Positions 11,086 to 21,726 of a stretch of 64,000 bases of DNA are shown here, one piece after another (the first letter of the stretch is position 1; each line of letters begins with the position of its first letter). Origin of the DNA: Cokeromyces recurvatus (lineage: Eukaryota; Mucoromycota; Mucoromycetes; Mucorales; Mucoraceae); NCBI RefSeq assembly GCF_025118155.1, contig NW_026251425.1:124001-188000 (forward strand), read 5' to 3'. The translations under genes were made by a program, and so were the position numbers. Below the pieces are notes generated by a model that was given only the letters and a program-made list of their open reading frames with translations, searched no databases and was not told the DNA's origin.

Positions 11086-12025
11086 TACATTTGAAATCAC
11101 GTCCAGTACCCGTACAAAGGATATGAGTAAATTGACCCTTGGCCTTGTCCATCTCTTCAGGATTACTAGTGACAATATAGTCATCAGCACCTAATTCTTT
11201 AGCCACATCACGCTTCTTGTCACTATGAGACATGGCAATCACCTTCGCACCCATTGCCTTTGCCCACATAATACCATAATGACCTAAACCACCAACACCC
11301 ATCACACCAACAACTGAATCAGGACCGACATGATGACGCTTAAGAGGGGCATAGGTAGTGACACCAGCACAGAAGAAAGTACAAGCGATTTCGTTTGTCA
11401 TGTTATCAGGGATCTTGAAAACAAAACGACAATCACCACGCCATTTGGTAGCATAACCACCAAAGGATTTATCACCATTAGGCCAAAAGCTATTGTAGGT
11501 GCCTGTATAGCGACCTCGACCACCACGACAAAGGTTCTCAAAACCGGACTTACAGGGGCCACATTCATGACAAGATCCGGATTGAGCACCTACACCAATA
11601 CGATCACCCACCTTCACATTCGTTACTTTTTTACCAACACGAGTACAAACACCTGTAATTTCGTGGCCTACACAAACAGGATAATTGGGTTGACCCCAAT
11701 GTCTAAAAGAGAAAAAAAAATGTCAAAAAGAGAGAAAAAAAAAAGTATAGCAATAAAAGTAGAAATTCATTAATTCCTTACGCTTCCATTGTATGAACAT
11801 CAGATCCACAGATACCACAATGAGTAACGTCCATATCTACACTGTAGTCATCTTCAGCACGAAGAGGTAATTCTTCCCAAACCATCTCTTGGCCTATAGA
11901 ATAGCATTATATTTACCCAATTTAGAATAACTAAGCATATAAAGAAATGGTAGTTGTTTTGTTATGCTTTGTTTACCTTTGCCGTGACAGGCCCAACCAT
12001 GAAAAGTAGTAGGTGCAGCAGACAT
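10740..12025 (-). CDS. Zinc-dependent NADP(H) alcohol dehydrogenase (cinnamyl/Adh6 type)
   Basis: Medium-chain dehydrogenase that interconverts aldehydes and primary alcohols in the cytosol. Four exons, 11977-12025, 11782-11893, 11089-11702 and 10740-11023, join exactly to 352 residues, the usual family length. The catalytic zinc ligands are visible in CGICGSDVH and in GHEITG; the structural zinc cysteines lie in SCHECGPCKSGFENLC. The Rossmann nucleotide-binding motif is GVGGLGHYG. The following strand ends MSHSDKKR, without the acidic residue expected for strict NAD, which fits NADPH preference. Start MSAAPTTFHGWACHGK is the first ATG and begins as many fungal members do. Intron 3 contains a pure (TA)n tract. 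Confidence 0.93.
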
Positions 12026-12740
12026 TTATGATGATGATTTAATAATAATAATAAATACAAAAACAAAAAAAAAATAAAAGGGAATGGATTTATTTGTTTC
12101 TTTTTTTAATATCATTTTATTAATAATTAGAACGAGCTGTCACTTTTTTTTTTTAAAACACAGTTGTACATTGTCGTCATGGGTGTTTTTAATAAGAATG
12201 TGTAACCAAAAATGGAAACGAATATTCGTATGCTTTTTCCCAAAAAAAGAAAAAAAGAGTCGCACTTTTAATCTTATTTATGTGGTATTATGAATATTGG
12301 TTAAGAGGAAAAAATAATGAAGATGCCATAGAAGATAAATTAAACCAATCAATTATTAGGATAATGCATTTTTTTTTTTTTTTTTTAAAAAAAAAATGTC
12401 ATCATTAGAAAAAGTTTATTTTATTACTATCAAAGCATATTTTTTTTATGGTTTTAAGGAACACACACATGCTGCTGCAGCTATCACTACTACTACTACT
12501 ACTACTACACAATGAAGCCTCTTTTTCTCTCACCCACTTGTTGAAATTCTTTCAATTGTAGGATGAAAAAAAAAAGTATTTGGTTATAATTCCATGCATT
12601 TATGTATACATTTATATAAAAAGGTAATATGATATTACATAGTTAGTGTTTGTAATTAAGATTTAAAAAAAAATGTTGTGAAAAAAAAAACTGCTTCTTC
12701 TTCTCTAATAATAATAATATATAATGATAATGATGTATTT
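12026..12740. other. Intergenic, promoter of the alcohol dehydrogenase
   Basis: Between two leftward genes. Contains T and A runs and a short CTA trinucleotide repeat near 12487-12508. No gene seen. Confidence 0.5.
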
Positions 12741-14514
12741 CTACTTGAATAACTTTTCAGAAGTAATGTATTTTTCTTCTCGATTTAATAATCGTTTCAT
12801 GCAAGCTTGAGTAGATGGTAAAGTCATAAAGAGCCAAGCAGCAATAGGTAAATTGACATAATCTAATAAATGAAGCCATCCACGACTGTTTTGCTTTTTC
12901 AGAAATTCTTTATCAATGGTACGATGTAATTGTTCATAAATGGCAAGTGTGGCAAAGAGTGGTAAAGGTAAGAATAAGGTAAGCATCTTGGTGAGTGTCC
13001 AGAGATGATGGTAGAATTCACTTGTGAGGATGGGGTTATTGACAGGTGATGGTGAGAGAATGGAGGAGGCTAGCGATTCAAAGGGAGGGAATAAAATGAA
13101 TTGCATAAAGGGTACGGCAGCAAACATAAGCCAACCCGAGGTAGCTGGAATCATGTGAGCCTCCAAGATAATCAAACATACCTTGATACGTTCATAGAGA
13201 AGGATGGTAGGTGTACAGAAGGCATGTTGAAGTGTGTAAGCAACATCAGCTACTCCATTATAATGTCTTTTAGCTTGTACATATCGAGCATTCACATTTG
13301 ATAAATAACCTTCTGTTTGAACATTTGTTAAATTGATAGGAACATAGATAGGTGCTGTACGAACTTGACCATGCGTCTTCCAAAAGCATTTGAGCCACAT
13401 GTGCATATCTTCACCCACCGCGTCTGCATTCGTATCCCAATAACCTACTTCTTCTGCTAAAACCATCGACAGCGAATAATTACTACATGGGATAGACATG
13501 CCACGACCTGTACTTAAATTAGACATGACCATAGCAGACCATGTAATATCCGTTACACGAACAGCAGCTGGGACATCAAAACAATTCCTTGAAAAGAAAA
13601 TAGGTGGTGCACATACGATATGATTAGGATCTTCACTACGATGAAGCGCCTCTTCTACTTCTCGAATATAAAGTTCTGGAATGGCTGAATCTGAATCAGA
13701 AACAGTGATCATGATTCGACCACGATCTATACCGCCCATAGTCACAAGTTGATGACAACCATGACGAGCAGCATAAGCTACATTAGATCCTTTACCTTGA
13801 CTTTCTCCAGGAATATTAGACGGATGACCTGTGATAATAAAATGTGCAAACTGATCTGCAAAATAAGATTCAAGTCGTTGAGCTTTAGATTCCCAACCTG
13901 GTTCTGATTGTTCCATAGCTAAAATAATAGCATAATGTGTATTTGCATTACTGGAAAAAAAAAAGAAAATGATATATATATATGTGTGTGTATATATATA
14001 CATATGAATATAAATAATGAATAATGAATATTTAATATACACATATACATATTTTTATATTTTTATCTATCAATCTATTTCACCTATGACATGCAATACG
14101 TCCAATTGTATCCTTTAATAATTCTTCAGATTCACAATAATTTGGTAAAATAAAGGCATGAAAATAACATGTATCATCAAAATAATGTAATTTCTCTTCA
14201 ATATCTTCCAAGGTTTCATCATCTAAATGAGTTGTGGCTATTCGATTCTTCAAGTTTGAATTATTATTATTGGCCAAAAGAATGGTTGTATCAAGTCTTT
14301 TGTTCCATTTACGTATTGTCATACGAATTCTACGAGACGTTAGAAAGAATTTACAGACATGATTTACTTGACTATACAGAAAGATTGTAAAATAAAGAAA
14401 TAATAATAAAAGATAAAAACGAGGAAAGAAGATAGGCCCTAAAGGTAAGATAGCTAAAGAAGCAATTGGAACAAGAGGTGCCACCCATTCTGAAGGGGAT
14501 TGAAGGCGAGTCAT
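12741..14514 (-). CDS. Membrane glycosyltransferase, GT-A fold (family 2-like)
   Basis: Processive-type or lipid-linked glycosyltransferase anchored in membranes. Two exons, 14084-14514 and 12741-13950, give 546 residues. The N-terminus has two hydrophobic helices (LVPIASLAILPLGPIFF and FYLLLLFLYFTIFLY). The catalytic domain contains a DSDS motif (ITVSDSDSAIPE) that would bind the nucleotide sugar and metal, and an acidic AVGEDMHMW motif that would supply the base. QAKRHYNG stands where related enzymes have a Q..RW motif. Several hydrophobic helices follow at the C-terminus. Layout resembles the ceramide glucosyltransferase of this same window, but the sequences differ; donor and acceptor are unknown. 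Confidence 0.75.
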
Positions 14515-14603
14515 TTATACTATATCAATTGATATAAAAGAATAATGAAATTTAAAAAAAAAAAAAATAAAATAAAAAAATAAAAATAAAAAATAAAAAT
14601 GTG

Positions 14604-14683
<80 letters not shown>

Positions 14684-14992
14684 CCAATAAAAGACCAATA
14701 AAACGAACCTACTATGTTTTCATAATAAAATACAAAATTCTCACTCAGCAGCAGCAGCAGTAAAAATAAAATTTCACTCATAGGCTAAAATAGTCATAGT
14801 CTTACTTCTTTAAATTATTGTTTATAATACATACACTATTTCCGGAAATTATTCGTTCATAGAAAAAAAAAAAAAAAAAAAAATAAAAAATAAAAAATAA
14901 AAAATAAAAAATAGTTCACAAAAAGATTTTAAAATTGATTACTCGCAGGAAATATTCTCATTCATTTTTCGAAAATAATTTTTTTTTTAACA
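14515..14992. other. A/T-rich spacer upstream of the transposase relic
   Basis: Divergent spacer between the glycosyltransferase gene and the Tc1-like element. It holds a 74-base A run and an (ATAAAAA)n array near 14865-14912. I looked for a terminal inverted repeat here matching the region right of 16480 and found none I trust. Confidence 0.5.
14608..14681. repeat. Poly-A tract, 74 bases
   Basis: Uninterrupted run of A in the promoter region of the leftward glycosyltransferase gene, the longest homopolymer in the window. Confidence 0.9.
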
Positions 14993-16290
14993 ATGGACCA
15001 ATTTATACATGAAGATGGTAAAGGAAACCTTCGCAATGAAGAAGGCGAAGAAGTTGCAGTTCTTGAGATGGAAGTTGATAAATTAGAATATCCTCTTGAG
15101 GATGTTACTAATTACGACATGTACTTGGACTTGAAGCCACCTGAAAAACCTGCCAAGATTGAACAAGATCAGGAACAAGTGGTTACGAAGGATGAAGAAA
15201 AAAAAAAGATAATAACGGAAATAAAAGAACATACTGAACTTATAAGCCTGAGGTCAAAAACTCCTTTTTTTACCTTATTTATGAGAAAGGGATGAGTGTA
15301 CGTGCCGCTGCTGAGGAAATAAAAGTGCCTCAAATTACGGCACAAACTTGGAAAAAGAAAGCCGAGCTTGCTGGGGATGAAGAAATGAGTCTGAGACAGA
15401 CTGGAAGTGGTAGAAAAGCTGGTAGACCTCCTATTCTTACAGAGGAACATAAACAGTTTTTGATCAATTTCATTGACGAGAAGCCATCTTCTGTATTGGA
15501 AGAAATGATAGAAGATCTCACTAGTCAATTCGCCGGCCTTGAAATAAAAAAATCAGCAGTTCATGATTTTGTAACCAAGAAATGCAATATCACCCTTAAG
15601 TGAGCTCATTTCCACTCAGTAGAAAGAAATAGTCCTAAAAAAATTGAGGAGCGGTACCACTGGGTGAAAAAGATACTTGAAACTGATATGGATTATTTCA
15701 GCAATTGCGTTTTCATAGACGAAGCTGCGTTTCATATTAACATGAAGAGATCAGTAGCTTGGTCTAGAAAAGGAAAAAGGGTTGTAGTTGTTGTGCCTAA
15801 AACTAGGGCAAAAACAACAACTATACTAGGAGCCATATGTGCACATGGCGTAGTTAATATTAGAGTAAGACGACCAAAAATTCAGGCTCCAAATAAAAAA
15901 AAAGAAAAGCAGAGGGAAGTAAACCTGTTCCTAAACAAGCAACGAAAGGGGGCACAGTTACTGGTCATTATTTCAACTTCATTGCTAGCTGTTTAGATGT
16001 CATGGATTTACATCCAGAATTTAAGGATTATTATCTGGTAATGGATAACGCCCCCATTCATAAGCACGAAGATATACAGAAGTATATTGAAGGTCGTGGA
16101 TATCGTTGCATATATCTTCCTTCTTACTCACCTGAATTGAACCCTATTGAACAATTTTGGTCAGTAGTCAAAAGTAAACTTAAGCGAGAAAAGTTATTGG
16201 AGGAAGAGACAACGACATCAAGAATCCGAGATTCATGCAACAATATTTTGCTCAAGAGCATATTGGTATTATACCTATCAATCCATTTAT
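14993..16290 (+). mobile_element. Tc1/mariner-like element, disrupted DDE transposase
   Basis: Cut-and-paste transposase remnant in four reading-frame blocks. Block 1 (14993-15295) is the charged N-terminus. Block 2 (15292-15603) has the helix-turn-helix part: YEKGMSVRAAAEEI then GRKAGRPPILTEEH. Block 3 (15664-15996) carries the first catalytic Asp in CVFIDEAAFHIN. Block 4 (16002-16292) carries the second Asp in YLVMDNAPIH and the final Glu in SPELNPIEQFW. Breaks are a frame change near a T7 run (about 15267), an in-frame TGA at 15601, and a frame change at an A run near 15894-15905. Homology continues straight through each break, so these are decay, not introns. No trusted terminal repeats were found. 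Codon content and intact DDE residues make it the youngest copy in the window. Confidence 0.9.
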
Positions 16291-16477
16291 AGCTCTTGCT
16301 TTATTTTTAACCAACCGAGCCATTGATATTAACGATACACCATGTCCGAATGATCCAACCATTCAGTACTTATACTTTACGGCGTTACGAAGATATCAAA
16401 GTCAATTTAACGATCAACATATATCTTATACTTTAACGCAATTGCTGGAGACTCGAGATCAAGTGTTGATAAGATAA
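16235..16477 (+). other. Unassigned 80-codon ORF at the transposase 3' end
   Basis: Starts inside the tail of the transposase in another frame. It contains NPFIALALFLTNRAIDIND and PTIQYLYFTALRRYQ, which have balanced composition unlike the Lys/Phe/Ile-rich chance ORFs nearby. It could be the frameshifted end of the transposase, a fragment of a host gene into which the element inserted, or chance. I do not recognise a family. Confidence 0.3.
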
Positions 16478-17664
16478 AGATAACAAAAGAATAAGACAGA
16501 ATAAATCTGTGAAAACTTTGTATAAAACTTTTATTATCAATAAAAATAAAAAATAAACTGAATTTCTCCAAGATGAGTGTAAAATGAATCCATATTTATA
16601 TCTTGTAGAGAACGGGTTACTTCGCGACAGGAACAGAATGAAGATAACTTGAAAGAAGAATATTTTCCCATAGAATGATTAAAGTTATTGTGTTTGAGCT
16701 CTAGTCTTTGCCCTGACTGAGAATTAATCTCAGTTAACTCTAATAAATATTAAATTATTGGTGCTTGATCTAGCCGGTTATTTTTTTTTTTTTTTGGTAC
16801 CAAATAATGAAATCTCGTTTGTTCATACTTGCGAATGGTATAGGAAAGACACTTTTGACATATAGATTTATATTCTAACCAGTTTCTTTGTATTATATTC
16901 ATTCCTCAATGTACTACTTGAATGAAAATCATTATAGTGTATAGTGTATATTGTCTAGTGTATAGCGTATAGTGTAGATAGTATATGATTGTATTCATAA
17001 ATTAGTATATTAGATAATATTATAATAATGTGTATGTATAGCTAATCGGTACAGTCTATAATTCATATATGTCTTTATCATTAATAACTTTTTACACTAT
17101 TGTTTGGCTTATCATTATCTCGTAACGTTAGTATTTATTATAATGTTGTTTTTTCTCATCACAAGAATGTCTTATAAACTGAAATCAAATAATATTGTAT
17201 GCATAAAGTGTACAACTAATAACTATAATATCATTCGGTCCTTCATGACTCTAATTTGTATATTATAAGATATTATGTAATACATCATTATATACACAAC
17301 AGATTCAATATAAATATAAGGAATGCATAGGGTTTAGTAGTTTGTTTAAAAACAATAAAGAGTCTCAGAATCATATTTAGAAGACAGTTGAAAGTTGTTG
17401 ACCGCTTATATTAAATGATTCACGTAAAGAATTATTTTCTCATCTGTTCTGTATTATTTGGTGTTTAAATGAATGAATTCTATAGTGTGAGTCATTAACA
17501 AAAGCGGGAGTTTTTATAATTTTGTCATCAGAGATTTACTGGAGATAAACTCATCATGTGGATTTGTGTAAAGAAATTAGCCCTGATAAGAGTATTAGAC
17601 TATCAAAAAAAAAAAATGGATTAAAACTAAATTAAACTTTTTTTAATCAAGACAGTATGCATGT

Positions 17665-17864
17665 GCAGTAGTAAAGACTATCCTCATGACATTGCTGGTA
17701 GATGTATTAAAAGTTCAAAGGCCATGTTGCCTTCAAATATATGTGTATATAAAAGATGAAAAGCAACTTGAAAGGGCAGTGACATGCTCATTGACTATTA
17801 TTTTAATTTTGTAAGCAGTGATTTAGATATAATGGGGCTATATTCTCAGTTTAAAGGACAGTGA
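17665..17864 (+). pseudogene. Highly decayed Tc1-like transposase fragment
   Basis: Two frames align with the transposase at 15.0-16.3 kb. The first (17665 onward) reads KTILMTLLVDVLKVQRP, matching the segment TTTILGAICAHGVVNIRVRRP. The second (17772-17861) reads DYYFNFVSSDLDIMGLYSQF, matching GHYFNFIASCLDVMDLHPEF, then stops at TGA 17862. A TGA and a frame change lie between them. This is the segment between the first and second catalytic Asp. Confidence 0.75.
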
Positions 17865-17936
17865 CAAGTAAAGTATGATTCTATTCCCTGACAGACTTCT
17901 CAGCAATAACATAATAGTGTTTATTCAAAATATAAG

Positions 17937-17938
<2 letters not shown>

Positions 17939-18003
<65 letters not shown>
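17939..18003. repeat. Poly-T tract, 65 bases
   Basis: Uninterrupted run of T shortly after the decayed transposase fragment. Confidence 0.9.
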
Positions 18004-18005
<2 letters not shown>

Positions 18006-19520
18006 CTAGCTACGATTCACCATCCTATAATTTCATTATATCAATAATTACTGACGTATTAATAATGATGCAATATTGGCTAAGGCTTTTCCATTTTTTA
18101 CTAATATTAAGTGATGATCTCAAATTTAATAAATAAAATCCTGATATAATTTCTACTCTATTAATAATGATATTCTTATGATTGTTTTCTTCCTCTTATT
18201 ATTATTATTATTCAAAAATGTGTCGTATTTTATCATGACTGAATATTAAAATGTATAAAATCCTTTAATAATAATAAAAAGTCGTGTTACTTGCCTAGTA
18301 TGTATAAACTAAAATAATTCATTATTTTTACTAACAGCGAAAGATAATATAGTAAGAAGAATATCGCTTTAATTCCAACAAAAAGTATGCCCTCATCTAT
18401 GGTTCTATTATTCAGATAGAGTCACTAATAAGTGTATGCAGTCTTCTTGAAAGTAATATTATCAAGAAACTCATCATCAATGAGTTAATATACAAACACA
18501 CCCTCCTCAAATCAAGATATATATATATACAAGAACAATAACTATTGGTATAGTGTTTAATTAGACTAAGCTAAGCTATATTTAAATCTTTTTTTTTTTT
18601 AGTCGACAAGGATAAAACTAACTCATGGATATTTATAATGCATATCAGAAACTAGAATTTGATTGATTCATCATTCTATTTGTCACACCCCACTTTAACT
18701 TTAACACTGCGGATACATGAAAGAATACTGTTTAAATGTATACCTTTTTGTCAAGATATTACCGTTATCAAAACATCTGTTGTTATTATATTAAAATAAG
18801 CTTACATATTGAATAATTCTTCTTTATACTCATGATGCTTTATGATATAATTGAATTGAATATGTGATTTACTATTGGTCAAATTTACAATACCAAAGTA
18901 AATCTTAAATAATAAGGAGGAAGAAGAAGTTACTTGATATATAATTGTATTGCAAGTAAATAAAGTATTGGAAATAAATAGCCCTTGAGAAAAGTCGATA
19001 TGAGCCGGATATTGTTAATTTTACAAATATAAGTGCAAAGTATGTTTAAAAAAATAATAATAAGCTTTGGTAGTGAAATAGAAAAAAAAAAGGTCTGTAG
19101 TTTTGATAGGATAAATCGAAAACCTTATAAAGAAAAGAAATAATACAATAAAAGAAAATTAGGATTTACGCTGCTTTCCAAAAGATCAATCCTATAAATT
19201 TGAGTACTCAGTTGTTCTATTGGAAACCAGCAATACACTTGAGATTATGTAACGACATTAGTGTGATAATCAATAGGATATGAATTATAATAACCGCGTT
19301 AAATTCTGAGATTATATTAGATCTTATACGTGTCAATGACAAAGAAGTACAATAAGATACTACTACTTGGCCTGTCTCCATGGGAGTTACTATAGTAAAC
19401 AAGGATGAGTCAGGTAAAATTAATTATAGTACAGCAATTCAATTAAATAGAGTTCAACAAGAAAAGTCGATAGTATTACCAACTTACTTTACACAAATCC
19501 CTCCTAAAACTACATCCGTA

Positions 19521-19565
<45 letters not shown>

Positions 19566-19850
19566 GCTACTGATAAAGTCTTAATAAATGCATTATTTTA
19601 TTATTTTCCACAGATCAACTACTAATATTCACATTGAGATGTCAATGTTCTCACTTCTACCACAGTAACACGTATCGTGTTTATTTTTTGTACCTTGGCT
19701 TATTCTAAAACCTTCATCTTGTCTGCTCTGTATTATCACTATTACTTGTGCTTATTGAATCTTAAAGAAAAAAAAAACTTTTATTTTTTATTTTCATCAT
19801 TGAATTTTTGTTATAAATAAATAAATAATAATAATAATAAACTGTGTCTT

Positions 19851-20700
19851 TTAAGCTTTGTTATTAGTGATAGGAATCTTTGGTGAAATATACAAGGAAG
19901 TAGCTTCTGTAAATAATTGGCCATCTAAACTTTCAATAAATGCAGATACATAAGCTTTGCGATCTTCAATTTTATCTAACTTGGATTTCATAACAACCCA
20001 TTGATCAGATTTAATAGGCTTTCTATAGTTGACATTTAAGTTGGCTGTAAATCCAATTTTATTTGGTAAAGCAGGAACTGCCTATTTCACCCAAAAAAAA
20101 AAATTATTATTATTATTTTATTTTATAGATTTTTTTTTTCCTTCTTACCACTGAAGCTAATCCTTCATCGAGAATAGTAGCTGCTAATCCACCATGAATA
20201 ATACCATCATGTCCACATACATTTTTACCTAAATGAAGTACAGTCGTACATTCGGTATATGTCTTGTTATAAAAGACAACAGGTGTAGTAATGATCATAC
20301 CAGGTCCCCTTAATGCCTATATTATTATCGATATAAGTTACACATACAAATTCCTCTTTTCTTTTTTCTTTCTTTCTTTCTTTTTTTTATTATTATTATC
20401 ATTATACTACTCTACAGTAAATGTCATAGAATGTTCTTTTTCGCTTTGTGATGAATGACTATATGCTTCGTATTCAATCATGTTTGGGTTTGCTCGAAGT
20501 TTCTTCACAATCTCAAGATTGTCCCTTTCTTGTTGAGCTAATGTCATTTGTTCTTCAACTGACATTGTGTATTGTTCTTGTTCAACTGTAGGACTCATAA
20601 TGGTAGAAATACGTTGAATTTGGAAGAAAATGGATTTCTGCTCTATAAAAGAAGAAGAAGAAGAAGAAAGAAGAAGACGACGAAAAGAAGATAATAACAT
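19851..20700 (-). CDS. Hotdog-fold acyl-CoA thioesterase (4HBT), probably mitochondrial
   Basis: Hydrolyses acyl-CoA thioesters. Three exons, 20416-20700, 20149-20316 and 19851-20081, all in phase 0, give 227 residues. The 4HBT signature is GIIHGGLAATILDEGLA, with HGG followed by the catalytic acidic residue of the central helix, as in fungal and THEM4/5-like thioesterases. ANLNVNYRKP is the typical next strand. The first residues (MLLSSFRRLLLSSSSSS) are Ser, Leu and Arg-rich without acids, a plausible mitochondrial presequence; a second in-frame ATG at residue 35 could give a cytosolic form. Stop and start are well placed relative to neighbours. Confidence 0.88.
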
Positions 20701-20859
20701 TTATATATAAATTGATATGGAATATCTTTATTTTATAATCATTACTTCTTTTTTTTTTTTTTTTTTTTAAATTCCGTTAGTTTGTAATTTTATATGACTA
20801 AACAACAGATTGACATTATTGCGGATTAACTTTTAATCCGGATAATAAAGTTATTATTA

Positions 20860-21726
20860 TCATTCTACTTTAGGTAATGATGATGATGATGATGGTAATT
20901 TTCTTTTTTTCCAATATATAAAAAGTTGCAAAACAAGAATACCATTTAGAAAACTAGCAATCAAATTACCACCCAACATGATGGGATCATCTAATTCTGT
21001 CCAAGTTGTAAAAGTACGTGCTGTTGTACCCAAGAAATAATTGAGGACGGCAAAGACAGAAAGTTGGCCTGTAGATTGATTTATATAATTAGCTCGTATT
21101 TGAGGTATTTTACTAGCGAGTCCTATTGGTATTTGTGCAGCATAAAGTAAAGCCATAAACCAACTAGGGACAGTTAAGAGCATTAGCACGGTCACTACAA
21201 GAGTTGACAGAAGAAGCAAGATGGTCATCTTCATCATCGTCCTGGCTTGCTTATTATTATAATAAACGATCAACATAGTTATTACTATATTTTGAAGCGT
21301 CATGAATAAGACTTCCCCATAAGTACTAAAAGGATGATATAGACGTGTATTATACATAAGGACGATAAGATAGGCACACGTCTCTAGTAAAAAGGAAGCT
21401 AAGGAAAGACCTTGTGCTGATTTGTGACGCAAAATGGTAATAATCTGAGGTATTTTAACAATAGCGCCACCTATAACGATCCCTAATCCTAGAGCCTTTG
21501 AAATGGCAAGTTTGATACATTGTATGTCGGAAAAGAAGTGAAATTCTTCAAATAAACTAATGTAACAAGCTTCACCTAAAAGTTGATTCATAGGAGAGCT
21601 GATGATGGATGGCCAACGGTATTGTTGACTAATGTCTGAATTACTAATGATGGGTAATGCATTATAGAATTGTATAAGAAATGTCAAAATAACACTAATA
21701 TTAGTTTTGGCATTTGTGTATCTCAT
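20860..21726 (-). CDS. PQ-loop membrane protein, MPDU1 (Lec35) homologue
   Basis: In animals MPDU1 is needed in the ER for use of dolichol-phosphate-mannose and -glucose in N-glycan and GPI assembly. This intronless gene encodes 288 residues with about seven hydrophobic segments. The two PQ-loop repeats are clear: GGAIVKIPQIITILRHKSAQGLS and, in the second half, GLASKIPQIRANYINQSTGQLS. SAQGLSLASFLLE and QLSVFAVLNYFLGTTAR are typical continuations. The spacing and the AQG motif favour the MPDU1 subgroup over lysosomal cystinosin-like transporters. The C-terminus ends in a short Lys/Ser tail. Confidence 0.88.
   Translation of the reverse strand: MRYTNAKTNISVILTFLIQFYNALPIISNSDISQQYRWPSIISSPMNQLLGEACYISLFEEFHFFSDIQCIKLAISKALGLGIVIGGAIVKIPQIITILRHKSAQGLSLASFLLETCAYLIVLMYNTRLYHPFSTYGEVLFMTLQNIVITMLIVYYNNKQARTMMKMTILLLLSTLVVTVLMLLTVPSWFMALLYAAQIPIGLASKIPQIRANYINQSTGQLSVFAVLNYFLGTTARTFTTWTELDDPIMLGGNLIASFLNGILVLQLFIYWKKRKLPSSSSSLPKVE

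Larger units (their letters stand above)
16478..19850. other. Gene-free region with transposon debris
   Basis: About 3.4 kb without a believable gene. It contains an imperfect TATAGTG repeat near 16937-16980, a transposase relic (17665-17864), T runs of 65 and 39 bases, and no other recognised feature. A frame at 19380-19520 has balanced composition but no domain that I know. Confidence 0.6.

Noticed and set aside
19380..19520. Frame with balanced composition (GVTIVNKDESGKINYSTA)
   Set aside because: No recognisable family, runs into a 39-base T tract, and no splice partner found; left as unexplained.
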